Below are positions 44,832 to 53,086 of a DNA stretch of 64,000 nucleotides, piece after piece (the stretch's first letter is position 1; every line of letters starts with the position of its first letter). The stretch is from JAKZVK01 sp965261065 (GTDB lineage: Bacteria; Acidobacteriota; Terriglobia; Bryobacterales; UBA6623), in contig OZ253444.1 in the NCBI GenBank assembly GCA_965261065.1, positions 3,100,001-3,164,000 of the forward strand, given 5' to 3'. Below the pieces are notes generated by a model, which saw only the letters and a program-made list of their open reading frames with translations, was not told where the DNA came from and made no database searches. The position numbers and the translations under genes are program-made.

Positions 44832-46429
44832 TGTTGAAGCCCAATGATAATGTCCCCTTGAGCGCCCAATAGAAATGTCCCCTACTCTGAGGCTCCGAAG
44901 GAGGAGCCGAGAGTGGGAAGGACATGGATGAGTGCCAAGGAGTTGAGGCGCGGCGAAGTGCTGAGCCGAGTGAAACGAGGGGAACTGAAGTTGACCGCAG
45001 CCGCCGAGCTGCTGGAGGTCAGCTACCGCCATGCGAAGCGTCTGAAGAAGCGTTACCGTGCGGGCGGGGCCAAGGCTTTGGTGCACGGTAACGTCGGCCG
45101 TGCTTCGAACCGAGCCGATCAGAAGCGACGCCAGCAGGTTCTCGAGTTGGTGCGCGAGAACTATGCGGGCGAGGGGCACGAGCGCTTCGGGCCGACGCTG
45201 GCGTCGGAACATCTGGCAGCCGACCACGGCCTGGAAGTGCCGCGCGAAACACTGCGGCGCTGGATGCTCGCCGCGAGTCTGTGGAGCCGCCGTCGCAAGC
45301 GCCAACCGCATCGCACCCGGCGCCAACGCAAAGCGCACTTCGGCGAGCTGATTCAACTCGACGGTTCGCACCACCACTGGCTGGAAGAACGCGGCCCGAA
45401 AGCCTGTCTGATGAACTTCGTCGATGACGCGACCGGTGTGGCGCTGTGCCGTTTCTCGGACCAGGAAACGACCTGGGCCGCGGCCGATCTGCTCGCAGCC
45501 TGGGTGCGTCAACACGGCGTTCCCAAGGCGTTGTACTGCGACTGGAAAAACGTCTACCAGCGCCAGCCGACGTCGCGGGAAGTGCTGGCAGGCATCAAGC
45601 CCGAGACGCAGTTCGGGCGCATGTGTGCCAAGCTCGGCATTACGATCATGGCGGCTTCCTCGCCGCAAGCCAAGGGCCGAGTGGAGCGCCATCACGGCAC
45701 GCACCAAGACCGCCTGATCAAGAAGATGCGGCTGCGCGGGATCGTCGAGTACGAGGCGGCGAACCGTTATCTCGACGAGGAGTATTTGGCCGAGCACAAC
45801 GAGCGCTTCGCCTGTGAGCCGGCGGCGGCAGCGGACTTTCACCAGGCGCTCCCCCGCGGCACCGAGCTGCGAGGGGTGTTCTGTTGCGAGTACGAACGGG
45901 TGGTGAGCAACGACCGGGTGGTGCGGTTTGAGAATCGTTGTTTGCAGTTGAAGCCGAAACGCAACCAGGGCGTGGGGGCGGGGGCACGGGTGACGGTCCA
46001 ACAGTGGCGCGATGAGAGCTTGCAGGTGAGGTTTGACGGGCACGAGATCGAGCACGACGTGATCGCCACGCCGACGCCACAGCTGCGGACGAAGCCAGCA
46101 CCACAGCAGCGTCCGGGGGGCGGGCGCAAGCCGGCGGCGGACCACCCCTGGCGGCGAGCTGTGTTACGGAAAAAACGGGCTGCGAATACATAAGAGGGCT
46201 GTGGAAATGCCGGGTCGGATGAAAAGCGTGGAAAATCTCTCGAGGCAGCAGTACCGGGTTCGAGGAGCGGTGGATGGTTTTCCACCCTTCCCACCGCCCC
46301 TTGGAAATCGCTACGCGATTCCCACAGTTCCACAGCCCCGACGACGACGATATCTCTCCTACGAACAAGAAACACAAGGAGACACTTCTATCGAGCTACC
46401 GAGGGGGACATTTCTATTGGGCGTTGACA
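44832..46429 (+). mobile_element. ISNCY-type insertion sequence, copy 1 (1598 bp)
   Basis: Ends are defined by comparison with the inverted copy at 51444-53043 and by exact 17-bp target duplications on both sides. The terminal inverted repeats start TGTTGAAGCCCAAT (left) and TGTCAACGCCCAAT (right, reversed) and match at 20 of the first 26 bases. Each end carries a second, subterminal copy of the AATGTCCCC-type word, probably the transposase binding sites. One transposase gene fills the interior; the remaining 236 bases before the right end are non-coding. Confidence 0.93.
44913..46193 (+). CDS. ISNCY-family DDE transposase (intact copy)
   Basis: A 426-residue protein. An N-terminal helix-turn-helix (LTAAAELLEVSYRHAKRLKK) precedes an RNase H-like rve domain with the triad D in IQLDGSHHHWLEE, D in ALYCDWKNVYQR and E in AKGRVERHHGTHQD. 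The C-terminus ends KPAADHPWRR and a basic tail, as in this group. Compared with copy 2 it has T in place of E in LTxAAEL, W in place of C next to the second catalytic Asp, and a 6-G instead of an 8-G run near codon 403, giving the shorter and probably native C-terminus. The start 31 bases after a GGAGGAG is in keeping with family length; an internal ATG at 44928 is also possible. Confidence 0.92.
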   Translation: MGRTWMSAKELRRGEVLSRVKRGELKLTAAAELLEVSYRHAKRLKKRYRAGGAKALVHGNVGRASNRADQKRRQQVLELVRENYAGEGHERFGPTLASEHLAADHGLEVPRETLRRWMLAASLWSRRRKRQPHRTRRQRKAHFGELIQLDGSHHHWLEERGPKACLMNFVDDATGVALCRFSDQETTWAAADLLAAWVRQHGVPKALYCDWKNVYQRQPTSREVLAGIKPETQFGRMCAKLGITIMAASSPQAKGRVERHHGTHQDRLIKKMRLRGIVEYEAANRYLDEEYLAEHNERFACEPAAAADFHQALPRGTELRGVFCCEYERVVSNDRVVRFENRCLQLKPKRNQGVGAGARVTVQQWRDESLQVRFDGHEIEHDVIATPTPQLRTKPAPQQRPGGGRKPAADHPWRRAVLRKKRAANT

Positions 46430-46446
46430 TGTAGCGGAGCGTCTAG
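46430..46446. repeat. 17-bp target duplication, right side of ISNCY copy 1
   Basis: Exact copy of 44815-44831. Confidence 0.95.
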
Positions 46447-46836
46447 TGAAGGTGGACTGAGCATACTCGGCGCGTCGGCCTTTGCGCACTGTGAAATAGG
46501 GATTTCGGCGTCGGCTCTCTCAGTAGTGAATTGAGACTGCCCAAGGTTTGCGTTCTGGCGGCCCAGGCTGTACAATCGTGCTGATGCAATTCCGAAACAA
46601 ATGACGCCAAAAGATGCGCGGCTACGACAGGATTGAGTTCCCGATCACTGGCTGTGACGAGAGTTCGTCCCATGGAAACAGAGACGGGAACGACGGCATC
46701 CGCTCGGAACTGTGTAAGAGAAAGCGGCAGATGTGAGACAGGACGAGTCCCAATTGGGAACCCTTGTTGGCGGCCGGCCGGCCGGGTGACCAAGCGAAAA
46801 CGATCAGAGGGAATGTCGGCTAAGGAGGTCACAGTG
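46447..46836. other. Upstream region of the RoxA-like cytochrome gene
   Basis: These 390 bases hold no supported gene. The open frame from 46633 has no similarity upstream of the signal peptide. TAAGGAGGT at 46821-46829 is a canonical ribosome-binding site 7 bases before the ATG at 46837. No promoter can be assigned with confidence. Confidence 0.65.
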
Positions 46837-48582
46837 ATGACCAGGTTATGGGCGACGACCAGGGTATGGGGATTGTGTGCGGCGGTTGCGATCCTGGGAG
46901 GTTGTAATGGTGGTGACTACGGGACTCCCGAACCGGAGACGTGGGAGTACACGGGCGGCTTTCTCGATCAAAACTGGGATCACGAAACCCAGATGGAATG
47001 GTGGTTCACCAGCCAGGGATCCTGGGTTATTCCATACGAGTGGTATCTCGAATTGGAGCGGCCGGACAGCGAAGAGTTCGTACGCTCCACTGCCAACATG
47101 GAGCGTTTACGCTTTCTGCCCTGGCCGGCCGACCCGAAGTGGAACCCGGACGGACTCGCCATTGGGTTCGTGAAAGACACCGACAAAGACACCGACGGTG
47201 AATCCCGAGAATCCCATTTCGGTTTCACCTGCGCCGCATGCCATACCGGGCTGGTTACGCATCAGGGTAAACAGGTCCTGGTGGATGGCGCCCCGGCTCA
47301 TTCGGATTTTGACGCCCTGCTGGAGGAGATTGGGGCGTCACTGAAACAGACGCTGGACGACAGCGACAAGTTTGCCCGCTTCGCTGATCGTGTACTGGGC
47401 ACTAACTCGGAATCGGCAGCCGTGACGGCTTTGAAGGAGCAAGTAAAGGGTCGGACCGATTTACTGGCGGAGCGGCTGCGGGTCAATCGCCCGCCTCATC
47501 CTGCCGGCTACGCTCGTCTGGACGCCTTTGGGAACATCTTTAACGAGGGTTCGGTGTTCGCCATCAATGAACCCTCCAACGCGAAACCAGCGAACGCCCC
47601 GGTATCCTATCCGGTGCTGTGGGACACGCCGCAACACGACGTCGTACAGTGGAACGGCCAAGCGGTGAACGCGGGGATCGGGCCCTACACGCGCAACATC
47701 GGTGAAGTTGTGGGCGTCTTCGGCGATCTCCGTATCGAGCCGGTGGACGTGGCCGGTTCCCCCAAGATGCGCTATCAGCATCACATCAACGTCAAGGGCC
47801 TGGAGCGCTTGGAGGAGATTCTCGAAACCCTATGGTCGCCGCAATGGCCCGAGGATTCTCTCCCTGCGATCGACCGTGACCAAGCAGCTCTCGGCAAGGT
47901 GAATTACGACAAGCAGTGTGTCCACTGCCACGCGGAAATCAACCGTAAGGACCCCAAGCGCGAGATCAAGGCCGTGATGGTCCCCGTCGCCAAGGTGGGC
48001 ACCGACCCGGTCATGGCCACGAACATCCCAAACAGCGTTTCCAAAACAGGAATGCTGGAGGGGCAGCCGATGCTCCCGCTCACGAAGGACTTGCCGAACT
48101 TTGGCCTCATCGCGCGCGTCGTCGGGCAGTTTGGCCCGGAGGCGCCGACCGCGAAGGTGGTGGGCAACGGCGTCGTCGGTGTCTTGCGTGAGGAGCGACC
48201 CCGCAAGCTCGCCACGGGCTTGCTCGCCTATATCAAGGCGGCAAAAGCAAACGCGTTCTACAAAGACGGAGAACGTCGCCGGCCGCCGCGCTACAAGGCC
48301 AGGCCCCTAAACGGAATCTGGGCCTCGGCTCCGTTTCTGCATAACGGCTCGGTGCCGAACCTCTGGGAACTATTGAAGAAACCCGAGCAGCGCGTAACGA
48401 GCTTTCACGTCGGAAGCTGGGAAATCGATCCGGTAAACGTCGGGTATGCCACCGACGCCGGCCCGGCCACCAGCGAATTAGTCACTTCGGTTCGTGGCAA
48501 CTCAAACTCGGGCCACGACTACGGCACCGACCTGACTGACGCCGAAAAACGGGAGTTGATCGAATACATCAAAACGCTGTGA
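46837..48582 (+). CDS. RoxA-like dihaem cytochrome c lipoprotein
   Basis: A 581-residue protein beginning MTRLWATTRVWGLCAAVAIL with lipobox LGGC (C23). Two c-type haem motifs are present: C132-AA-C135-H136 and C361-VH-C364-H365. DHETQMEWWFTSQGSWVIPYEWYL near residue 50 and FGNIFNEGSVFAINEPS with PVLWDTPQHDVVQWNGQAVN near 231-276 match the rubber-oxygenase (RoxA/RoxB) branch of the dihaem peroxidase superfamily. RoxA cleaves poly(cis-1,4-isoprene) with O2; other members have unknown, perhaps peroxidase or lipid-oxygenase, roles. The perfect ribosome-binding site decides the start. It is convergent with a catalase-family gene 19 bases downstream; the pairing suggests peroxide or lipid-peroxide chemistry. 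Confidence 0.85.
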   Translation: MTRLWATTRVWGLCAAVAILGGCNGGDYGTPEPETWEYTGGFLDQNWDHETQMEWWFTSQGSWVIPYEWYLELERPDSEEFVRSTANMERLRFLPWPADPKWNPDGLAIGFVKDTDKDTDGESRESHFGFTCAACHTGLVTHQGKQVLVDGAPAHSDFDALLEEIGASLKQTLDDSDKFARFADRVLGTNSESAAVTALKEQVKGRTDLLAERLRVNRPPHPAGYARLDAFGNIFNEGSVFAINEPSNAKPANAPVSYPVLWDTPQHDVVQWNGQAVNAGIGPYTRNIGEVVGVFGDLRIEPVDVAGSPKMRYQHHINVKGLERLEEILETLWSPQWPEDSLPAIDRDQAALGKVNYDKQCVHCHAEINRKDPKREIKAVMVPVAKVGTDPVMATNIPNSVSKTGMLEGQPMLPLTKDLPNFGLIARVVGQFGPEAPTAKVVGNGVVGVLREERPRKLATGLLAYIKAAKANAFYKDGERRRPPRYKARPLNGIWASAPFLHNGSVPNLWELLKKPEQRVTSFHVGSWEIDPVNVGYATDAGPATSELVTSVRGNSNSGHDYGTDLTDAEKRELIEYIKTL

Positions 48583-49558
48583 CGGCCGGCTCGGCTGTGC
48601 TCTACGAGGCCCGGCGCTTGGCCGAGGCGATGTAGACCGCTCTGCGCATGCGATTGATGCCTCCAATGGGCTGATGCGCGGACAGCGCATGCCAGGGCGA
48701 GAAGACCCGCTTCTCACACTGCTGTATCCCCGCCGCGGTGTCGAGACCCTGTTGGCGCGCCGGGATGGTGATCTTTGCGACGGTTTGCCACGGCGTCTTG
48801 TCCCAGGCGGCGCAGGCGTTCTCGATCGCCAGGTCGGCTTCGCCCTTGTTGCGCACCTGGACCTTGAAATCGAAACACACGTCCTCGTCTCCCTTCAGCG
48901 TCCTGAGCAAGGCCTCGCGCAGGTAGCTGTCCGATGGGTTGTCCGGCAGGACTTGCGGCTTCTTCTCACCACAAGGGTCGGCGGAGAACCTCATTACGCG
49001 GTACGGCCCGAACAGAAAGGGCGCCGCGCCGAAATACTGCACCTCAAGCGGATTCGTGACCGGTACGGCCTGCAACGCCGAGACCAGCTTGAAGGTTTGC
49101 AAGATTCTGGCCTTGTCCGCGTCAGTGATTCCGGGCACGGCCACCTGGAGCGGTGCGAAAAAGAATGCCGGGTCATCGTCTTTTTCCAGCAGGATCTGGT
49201 GCAAGCGTAGATAGTCCTTCACGTTGGCGAACGCAAACGACGGTTGATTGATCATCAGGAAATCTTGACTGCGTACGCCGGCGTCTTCGAAAAACACTCG
49301 GTCCTTGACATCCACCACCTTGAGGGCCATGCCGCGGCTTTCGTTCTTTCCACCGTCGATGTCGGGTTTCACCAGGGTGGTTGCGTTCGAAAAGCGAATC
49401 CAGGCGTTGAACTTTCTGCCGGTTTGGGCGAACAGCCCCTGCTGAAGATCCCCGCCCAGATCCCGGTTCATCTCGAAGGTTGCTTGCACACACCCGTGTG
49501 ATTTCGGATGGACGCCGCGCAGACTCGGGTTCGGCGCGCTATACCGCTTTGCAAGCAA

Positions 49559-49564
49559 TTTGAC
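49559..49564. repeat. 6-bp target duplication, left side of IS1380-type element
   Basis: TTTGAC; the second copy is at 51229-51234. Joining the flanks through a single copy restores the catalase reading frame. Confidence 0.85.
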
Positions 49565-51228
49565 CCGCATTTTCAATTTGATGTTTGACATCCCGACCTT
49601 CCAGCGGCCTTGAGCGTCTTTATTCATAGGGGCTAGCGCCCGATGAGGACGCCATGGAGGCCAACACCCAATGGGTGAAAAACAAACCAAGCCATTCCAG
49701 CTAAGTTTCAATGGACTTCTCAAAGTCGATTTCCAGGGATCGCACGTCACTTCCGACGGTGGCCTGATTTTGGTTCGCGAACTGGACGAACGGCTCGGTC
49801 TCGGAGAACTGATTGACGAGCATCTCAGCGACTCCCGGCAAGGCACAAACAAGCAGTTCACGCTCGCTGATCTGTTGCGGCAGTCGGTTTACAGCCGACT
49901 CGCCGGCTACGAGGACCTCAACGACGCCGAGCGGGTTTCGATCGATCCGACGTTTCGGCTGATCGGTTCGCAGAAGATCTGGGATCGCGGTGCGGCCTTG
50001 ACCTCGACGCTGCACGGCTTCGAGACGGAGATGCTGGCGAGCGAAGAGAACCTGCTGGGGCTGATGGCGCTGAACCGAGAGCTGGTCGGGCAAGCGGAAG
50101 CGTTCGACGACGCCGAGCGGGTCGTTCTGGACCTGGACTCCACCGAGAGTCCGGTCCATGGCCAACAGGAAGGCAGTGCCTACAACGGACACTTCGAGTC
50201 GGTCTGCTACCACCCGTTGCTTTTGTTCAACGGTCATGGTGATTGCCTCGCTGCCAAGCTGCGTCCAGGCAACGTGCACAGCGCCGAGGACTGGGATGAG
50301 CTCTTGTTGCCGGAGATCGAGCGCCAACAGGCTGCGGGCAAGCAGGTCGCCTTCCGGGGCGATGCGGCCTTTGCGAAGCCGGAAGTTTATGAGGCTTCGG
50401 AGGAACGCGGAGTACAGTACGCCATTCGCATTCCGGCCAACAAGAGCTTGGAGCTGGAGATCGAAGACATCCTGTTTCGCCCGCCGGGAAGGCCTTCCCG
50501 CAAGCCCTTGGTGCGCTACAAGAGTTTTCGCTATCAGGCGGAGAGTTGGTCGCAGGCGAGGCGGATCGTCGCTAAGGTCGAGCATCACCAGGGCGAGCTG
50601 TTCCCGCGCGTCGGATTCATCGTGACGAGCATGAGCTTGCCGAGCCGCTCGGTGGTGCGCTTCTACAACAAGCGCGGCACGGCGGAACAGTGGATCAAGG
50701 AAGGCAAGCAGGCGACGCACTGGACGCGATTGTCGTGCCATCGATTTCGGGCCAACGAAGTGCGGTTGCAACTGAGCGTGCTGGCCTACAACCTGGGCAA
50801 TCTTTGGCGGCGGCTGGGGCTTCCGCAGCGAATCAAGCGTTGGTCGCTGACGAGCTTGCAACACAGGTTGATGAAGACCGGCGGTCGGCTGGTCAAGCAC
50901 GCGCGGTATTACTGGCTCTTATTGGCGGAGGGACATCTGAACCGGCGGCTGTTCGGCGACATGCTGCACAAGATCTGGGCGCTGCCGCTGCCGAGTGGGT
51001 AGCATTGCCGGAGTGAGGATCAACAGCTTTTGGCTCCAAAAGGTTTCGCAAGGAGCAGTGTCGGCCGGAGCACCGTTCAAGCCGCTCAATCAACGACTGT
51101 GAGCGGTCGAACCAGCTCTGGCGACTACCAGCAGAGGTGATGTGCAGGGTTCAGCGTGAAAGGACGTGCTGTTCGGAGCGGAGCGGGTGTATACTGTGGC
51201 CGTGCCAGGGCCAAAATGGAAATCCTGG
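49565..51228 (+). mobile_element. IS1380-family insertion sequence (1664 bp)
   Basis: The borders follow from the reconstructed catalase frame and the TTTGAC duplications. Left end CCGCATTTTCAATTT and inverted right end CCAGGATTTCCATTT share CCNNNNTTTCNATTT. The last 15 bases of the right end recur at the window start (1-15). About 106 bases precede the transposase and 226 follow it. Confidence 0.85.
49671..51002 (+). CDS. IS1380-family DDE transposase
   Basis: A 443-residue protein, complete. The N-terminal region FQGSHVTSDGGLILVRELDE is the family hallmark; LRQSVYSRLAGYEDLNDAER follows. Catalytic residues: D in VVLDLDSTESPVHG (about 155), D in AFRGDAAFAKPEVYE (about 230) and E in RGTAEQWIKEGKQ (about 342). 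The C-terminal TRLSCHRFRANEVRLQLSVL, followed by AYNLGNLWRRL, is also typical. Start at ATG 49671; GAGG at 49657-49660 precedes it. Confidence 0.95.
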   Translation: MGEKQTKPFQLSFNGLLKVDFQGSHVTSDGGLILVRELDERLGLGELIDEHLSDSRQGTNKQFTLADLLRQSVYSRLAGYEDLNDAERVSIDPTFRLIGSQKIWDRGAALTSTLHGFETEMLASEENLLGLMALNRELVGQAEAFDDAERVVLDLDSTESPVHGQQEGSAYNGHFESVCYHPLLLFNGHGDCLAAKLRPGNVHSAEDWDELLLPEIERQQAAGKQVAFRGDAAFAKPEVYEASEERGVQYAIRIPANKSLELEIEDILFRPPGRPSRKPLVRYKSFRYQAESWSQARRIVAKVEHHQGELFPRVGFIVTSMSLPSRSVVRFYNKRGTAEQWIKEGKQATHWTRLSCHRFRANEVRLQLSVLAYNLGNLWRRLGLPQRIKRWSLTSLQHRLMKTGGRLVKHARYYWLLLAEGHLNRRLFGDMLHKIWALPLPSG

Positions 51229-51234
51229 TTTGAC
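51229..51234. repeat. 6-bp target duplication, right side of IS1380-type element
   Basis: TTTGAC, matching 49559-49564. Confidence 0.85.
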
Positions 51235-51405
51235 GGTCAGATCAACAAGCTCTTTGATCTGGTTCTCTTCTTCGGGCGGGATCGTTTCGAATGGATTCGC
51301 GGGTAAGTTTAGGTCTGCCATGAAGAACTCCTGACTCCGTCGCAGCCAAATGCACGACTATCTCCGACGGAGAGAACTGGAATTGACGACTCCTGAGAGG
51401 GTAGC

Positions 51406-52962
51406 TCATTGAAAGCGGCATTGCAAGAAAACTGAAGACCGACTGTCAACGCCCAATAGAAATGTCCCCCTCGGTAGCTCGATAGAAGTGTCCCCTTGTG
51501 TTTCTTGTTCGTAGGAGAGATATCGTCGTCGTCGGGGCTGTGGAACTGTGGGAATCGCGTAGCGATTTCCAAGGGGCGGTGGGAAGGGTGGAAAACCATC
51601 CACCGCTCCTCGAACCCGGTACTGCTGCCTCGAGAGATTTTCCACGCTTTCCATCCGACCCGGCATTTCCACAGCCCTCTTATGTATTCGCAGCCCGTTT
51701 TTTCCGTAACACAGCTCGCCGCCAGGGGTGGTCCGCCGCCGGCTTGCGCCCGCCCCCCCCGGACGCTGCTGTGGTGCTGGCTTCGTCCGCAGCTGTGGCG
51801 TCGGCGTGGCGATCACGTCGTGCTCGATCTCGTGCCCGTCAAACCTCACCTGCAAGCTCTCATCGCGCCACTGTTGGACCGTCACCCGTGCCCCCGCCCC
51901 CACGCCCTGGTTGCGTTTCGGCTTCAACTGCAAACAACGATTCTCGAAACGCACCACCCGGTCGTTGCTCACCACGCGTTCGTACTCGCAACAGAACACC
52001 CCTCGCAGCTCGGTGCCGCGGGGGAGCGCCTGGTGAAAGTCCGCTGCCGCCGCCGGCTCACAGGCGAAGCGCTCGTTGTGCTCGGCCAGGTACTCCTCGT
52101 CGAGATAACGGTTCGCCGCCTCGTACTCGACGATCCCGCGCAGCCGCATCTTCTTGATCAGGCGGTCTTGGTGCGTGCCGTGATGGCGCTCCACTCGGCC
52201 CTTGGCTTGCGGCGAGGAAGCCGCCATGATCGTAATGCCGAGCTTGGCACACATGCGCCCGAACTGCGTCTCGGGCTTGATGCCTGCCAGCGCTTCCCGC
52301 GACGTCGGCTGGCGCTGGTAGACGTTTTTACAGTCGCAGTACAACGCCTTGGGAACGCCGTGTTGACGTACCCAGGCTGCGAGCAGATCGGCCGCGGCCC
52401 AGGTCGTTTCCTGGTCCGAGAAACGGCACAGCGCCACACCGGTCGCGTCATCGACGAAGTTCATCAGACAGGCTTTCGGGCCGCGTTCTTCCAGCCAGTG
52501 GTGGTGCGAACCGTCGAGTTGAATCAGCTCGCCGAAGTGCGCTTTGCGTTGGCGCCGGGTGCGATGCGGTTGGCGCTTGCGACGGCGGCTCCACAGACTC
52601 GCGGCGAGCATCCAGCGCCGCAGTGTTTCGCGCGGCACTTCCAGGCCGTGGTCGGCTGCCAGATGTTCCGACGCCAGCGTCGGCCCGAAGCGCTCGTGCC
52701 CCTCGCCCGCATAGTTCTCGCGCACCAACTCGAGAACCTGCTGGCGTCGCTTCTGATCGGCTCGGTTCGAAGCACGGCCGACGTTACCGTGCACCAAAGC
52801 CTTGGCCCCGCCCGCACGGTAACGCTTCTTCAGACGCTTCGCATGGCGGTAGCTGACCTCCAGCAGCTCGGCGGCTTCGGTCAACTTCAGTTCCCCTCGT
52901 TTCACTCGGCTCAGCACTTCGCCGCGCCTCAACTCCTTGGCACTCATCCATGTCCTTCCCAC
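51406..52962 (-). CDS. ISNCY-family DDE transposase, C-terminally frameshifted copy
   Basis: A 518-codon frame. The first 403 or so codons match copy 1 apart from a few substitutions (A/E, W/C beside the second catalytic Asp, V/A). At the G run the frame shifts by +2, so HPWRR and the normal end are lost. Instead the frame reads 115 further codons through the non-coding end of the element, across its terminal repeat and about 38 bases into flanking DNA. The chimeric tail is Arg/Pro-rich. DDE residues are all present, so activity cannot be excluded, but the native C-terminus is gone. Confidence 0.85.
   Translation of the reverse strand: MGRTWMSAKELRRGEVLSRVKRGELKLTEAAELLEVSYRHAKRLKKRYRAGGAKALVHGNVGRASNRADQKRRQQVLELVRENYAGEGHERFGPTLASEHLAADHGLEVPRETLRRWMLAASLWSRRRKRQPHRTRRQRKAHFGELIQLDGSHHHWLEERGPKACLMNFVDDATGVALCRFSDQETTWAAADLLAAWVRQHGVPKALYCDCKNVYQRQPTSREALAGIKPETQFGRMCAKLGITIMAASSPQAKGRVERHHGTHQDRLIKKMRLRGIVEYEAANRYLDEEYLAEHNERFACEPAAAADFHQALPRGTELRGVFCCEYERVVSNDRVVRFENRCLQLKPKRNQGVGAGARVTVQQWRDESLQVRFDGHEIEHDVIATPTPQLRTKPAPQQRPGGAGASRRRTTPGGELCYGKNGLRIHKRAVEMPGRMESVENLSRQQYRVRGAVDGFPPFPPPLGNRYAIPTVPQPRRRRYLSYEQETQGDTSIELPRGTFLLGVDSRSSVFLQCRFQ
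51427..51443. repeat. 17-bp target duplication, left side of ISNCY copy 2
   Basis: GAAAACTGAAGACCGAC, repeated exactly at 53044-53060. Confidence 0.95.
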
Positions 52963-53043
52963 TCTCGGCTCCTCCTTCGGAGCCTCAGAGTAGGGGACAT
53001 TTCTATTGGGCGCTCAAGGGGACATTATCATTGGGCTTCAACA
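51444..53043 (-). mobile_element. ISNCY-type insertion sequence, copy 2 (1600 bp, inverted)
   Basis: Near-identical to 44832-46429 in opposite orientation, with its own 17-bp target duplication, so it arrived by a separate insertion. It is 2 bases longer because a G run near the transposase C-terminus has 8 instead of 6 residues. It lies 106 bases upstream of the catalase start and may have displaced the catalase promoter. Confidence 0.93.
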
Positions 53044-53060
53044 GAAAACTGAAGACCGAC
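53044..53060. repeat. 17-bp target duplication, right side of ISNCY copy 2
   Basis: Exact copy of 51427-51443. Confidence 0.95.
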
Positions 53061-53076
53061 GTTGCGGAGCGTCTAG
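53060..53076. repeat. Right-hand copy of the module-flanking direct repeat
   Basis: CGTTGCGGAGCGTCTAG matches the sequence at 44815-44831 at 15 of 17 positions, including the last 13 (GCGGAGCGTCTAG). The two lie in direct orientation on either side of the cytochrome/catalase module. Confidence 0.7.
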
Positions 53077-53086
53077 GAGGGCCGGC

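Larger units (their letters stand above)
48602..51321 (-). pseudogene. Catalase-family protein gene interrupted by IS1380-type element
   Basis: The 5' part is at 51321-51229: MADLNLPANPFETIPPEEEN, then QIKELVDLTVK, with AGGAG upstream at the right distance. The 3' part is 49558-48602: LLAKRYSAPNPSLRGVHPKS, then HGCVQATFEMNRDLG, WIRFSNAT, DFLMINQPSFAFANVKDYL. Removing 49559-51228 (element plus one TTTGAC) joins the two in frame and yields 349 residues, the usual size for these SrpA-like haem proteins. In the interrupted state translation could only start at 49627 within the IS-derived sequence, giving a 341-residue chimeric start. Catalase-family proteins of this type handle organic hydroperoxides and often accompany lipoxygenase or cytochrome genes. 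Confidence 0.88.

Noticed and set aside
44832..53043. Composite transposon made of the two ISNCY copies
   Set aside because: Each copy has its own complete 17-bp target duplication on both sides. A composite unit moving as a whole would have one duplication at the outer ends only.
51496..53052. 518-codon plus-strand frame across ISNCY copy 2
   Set aside because: Antisense to the transposase; the equivalent frame in copy 1 has the same shadow character.
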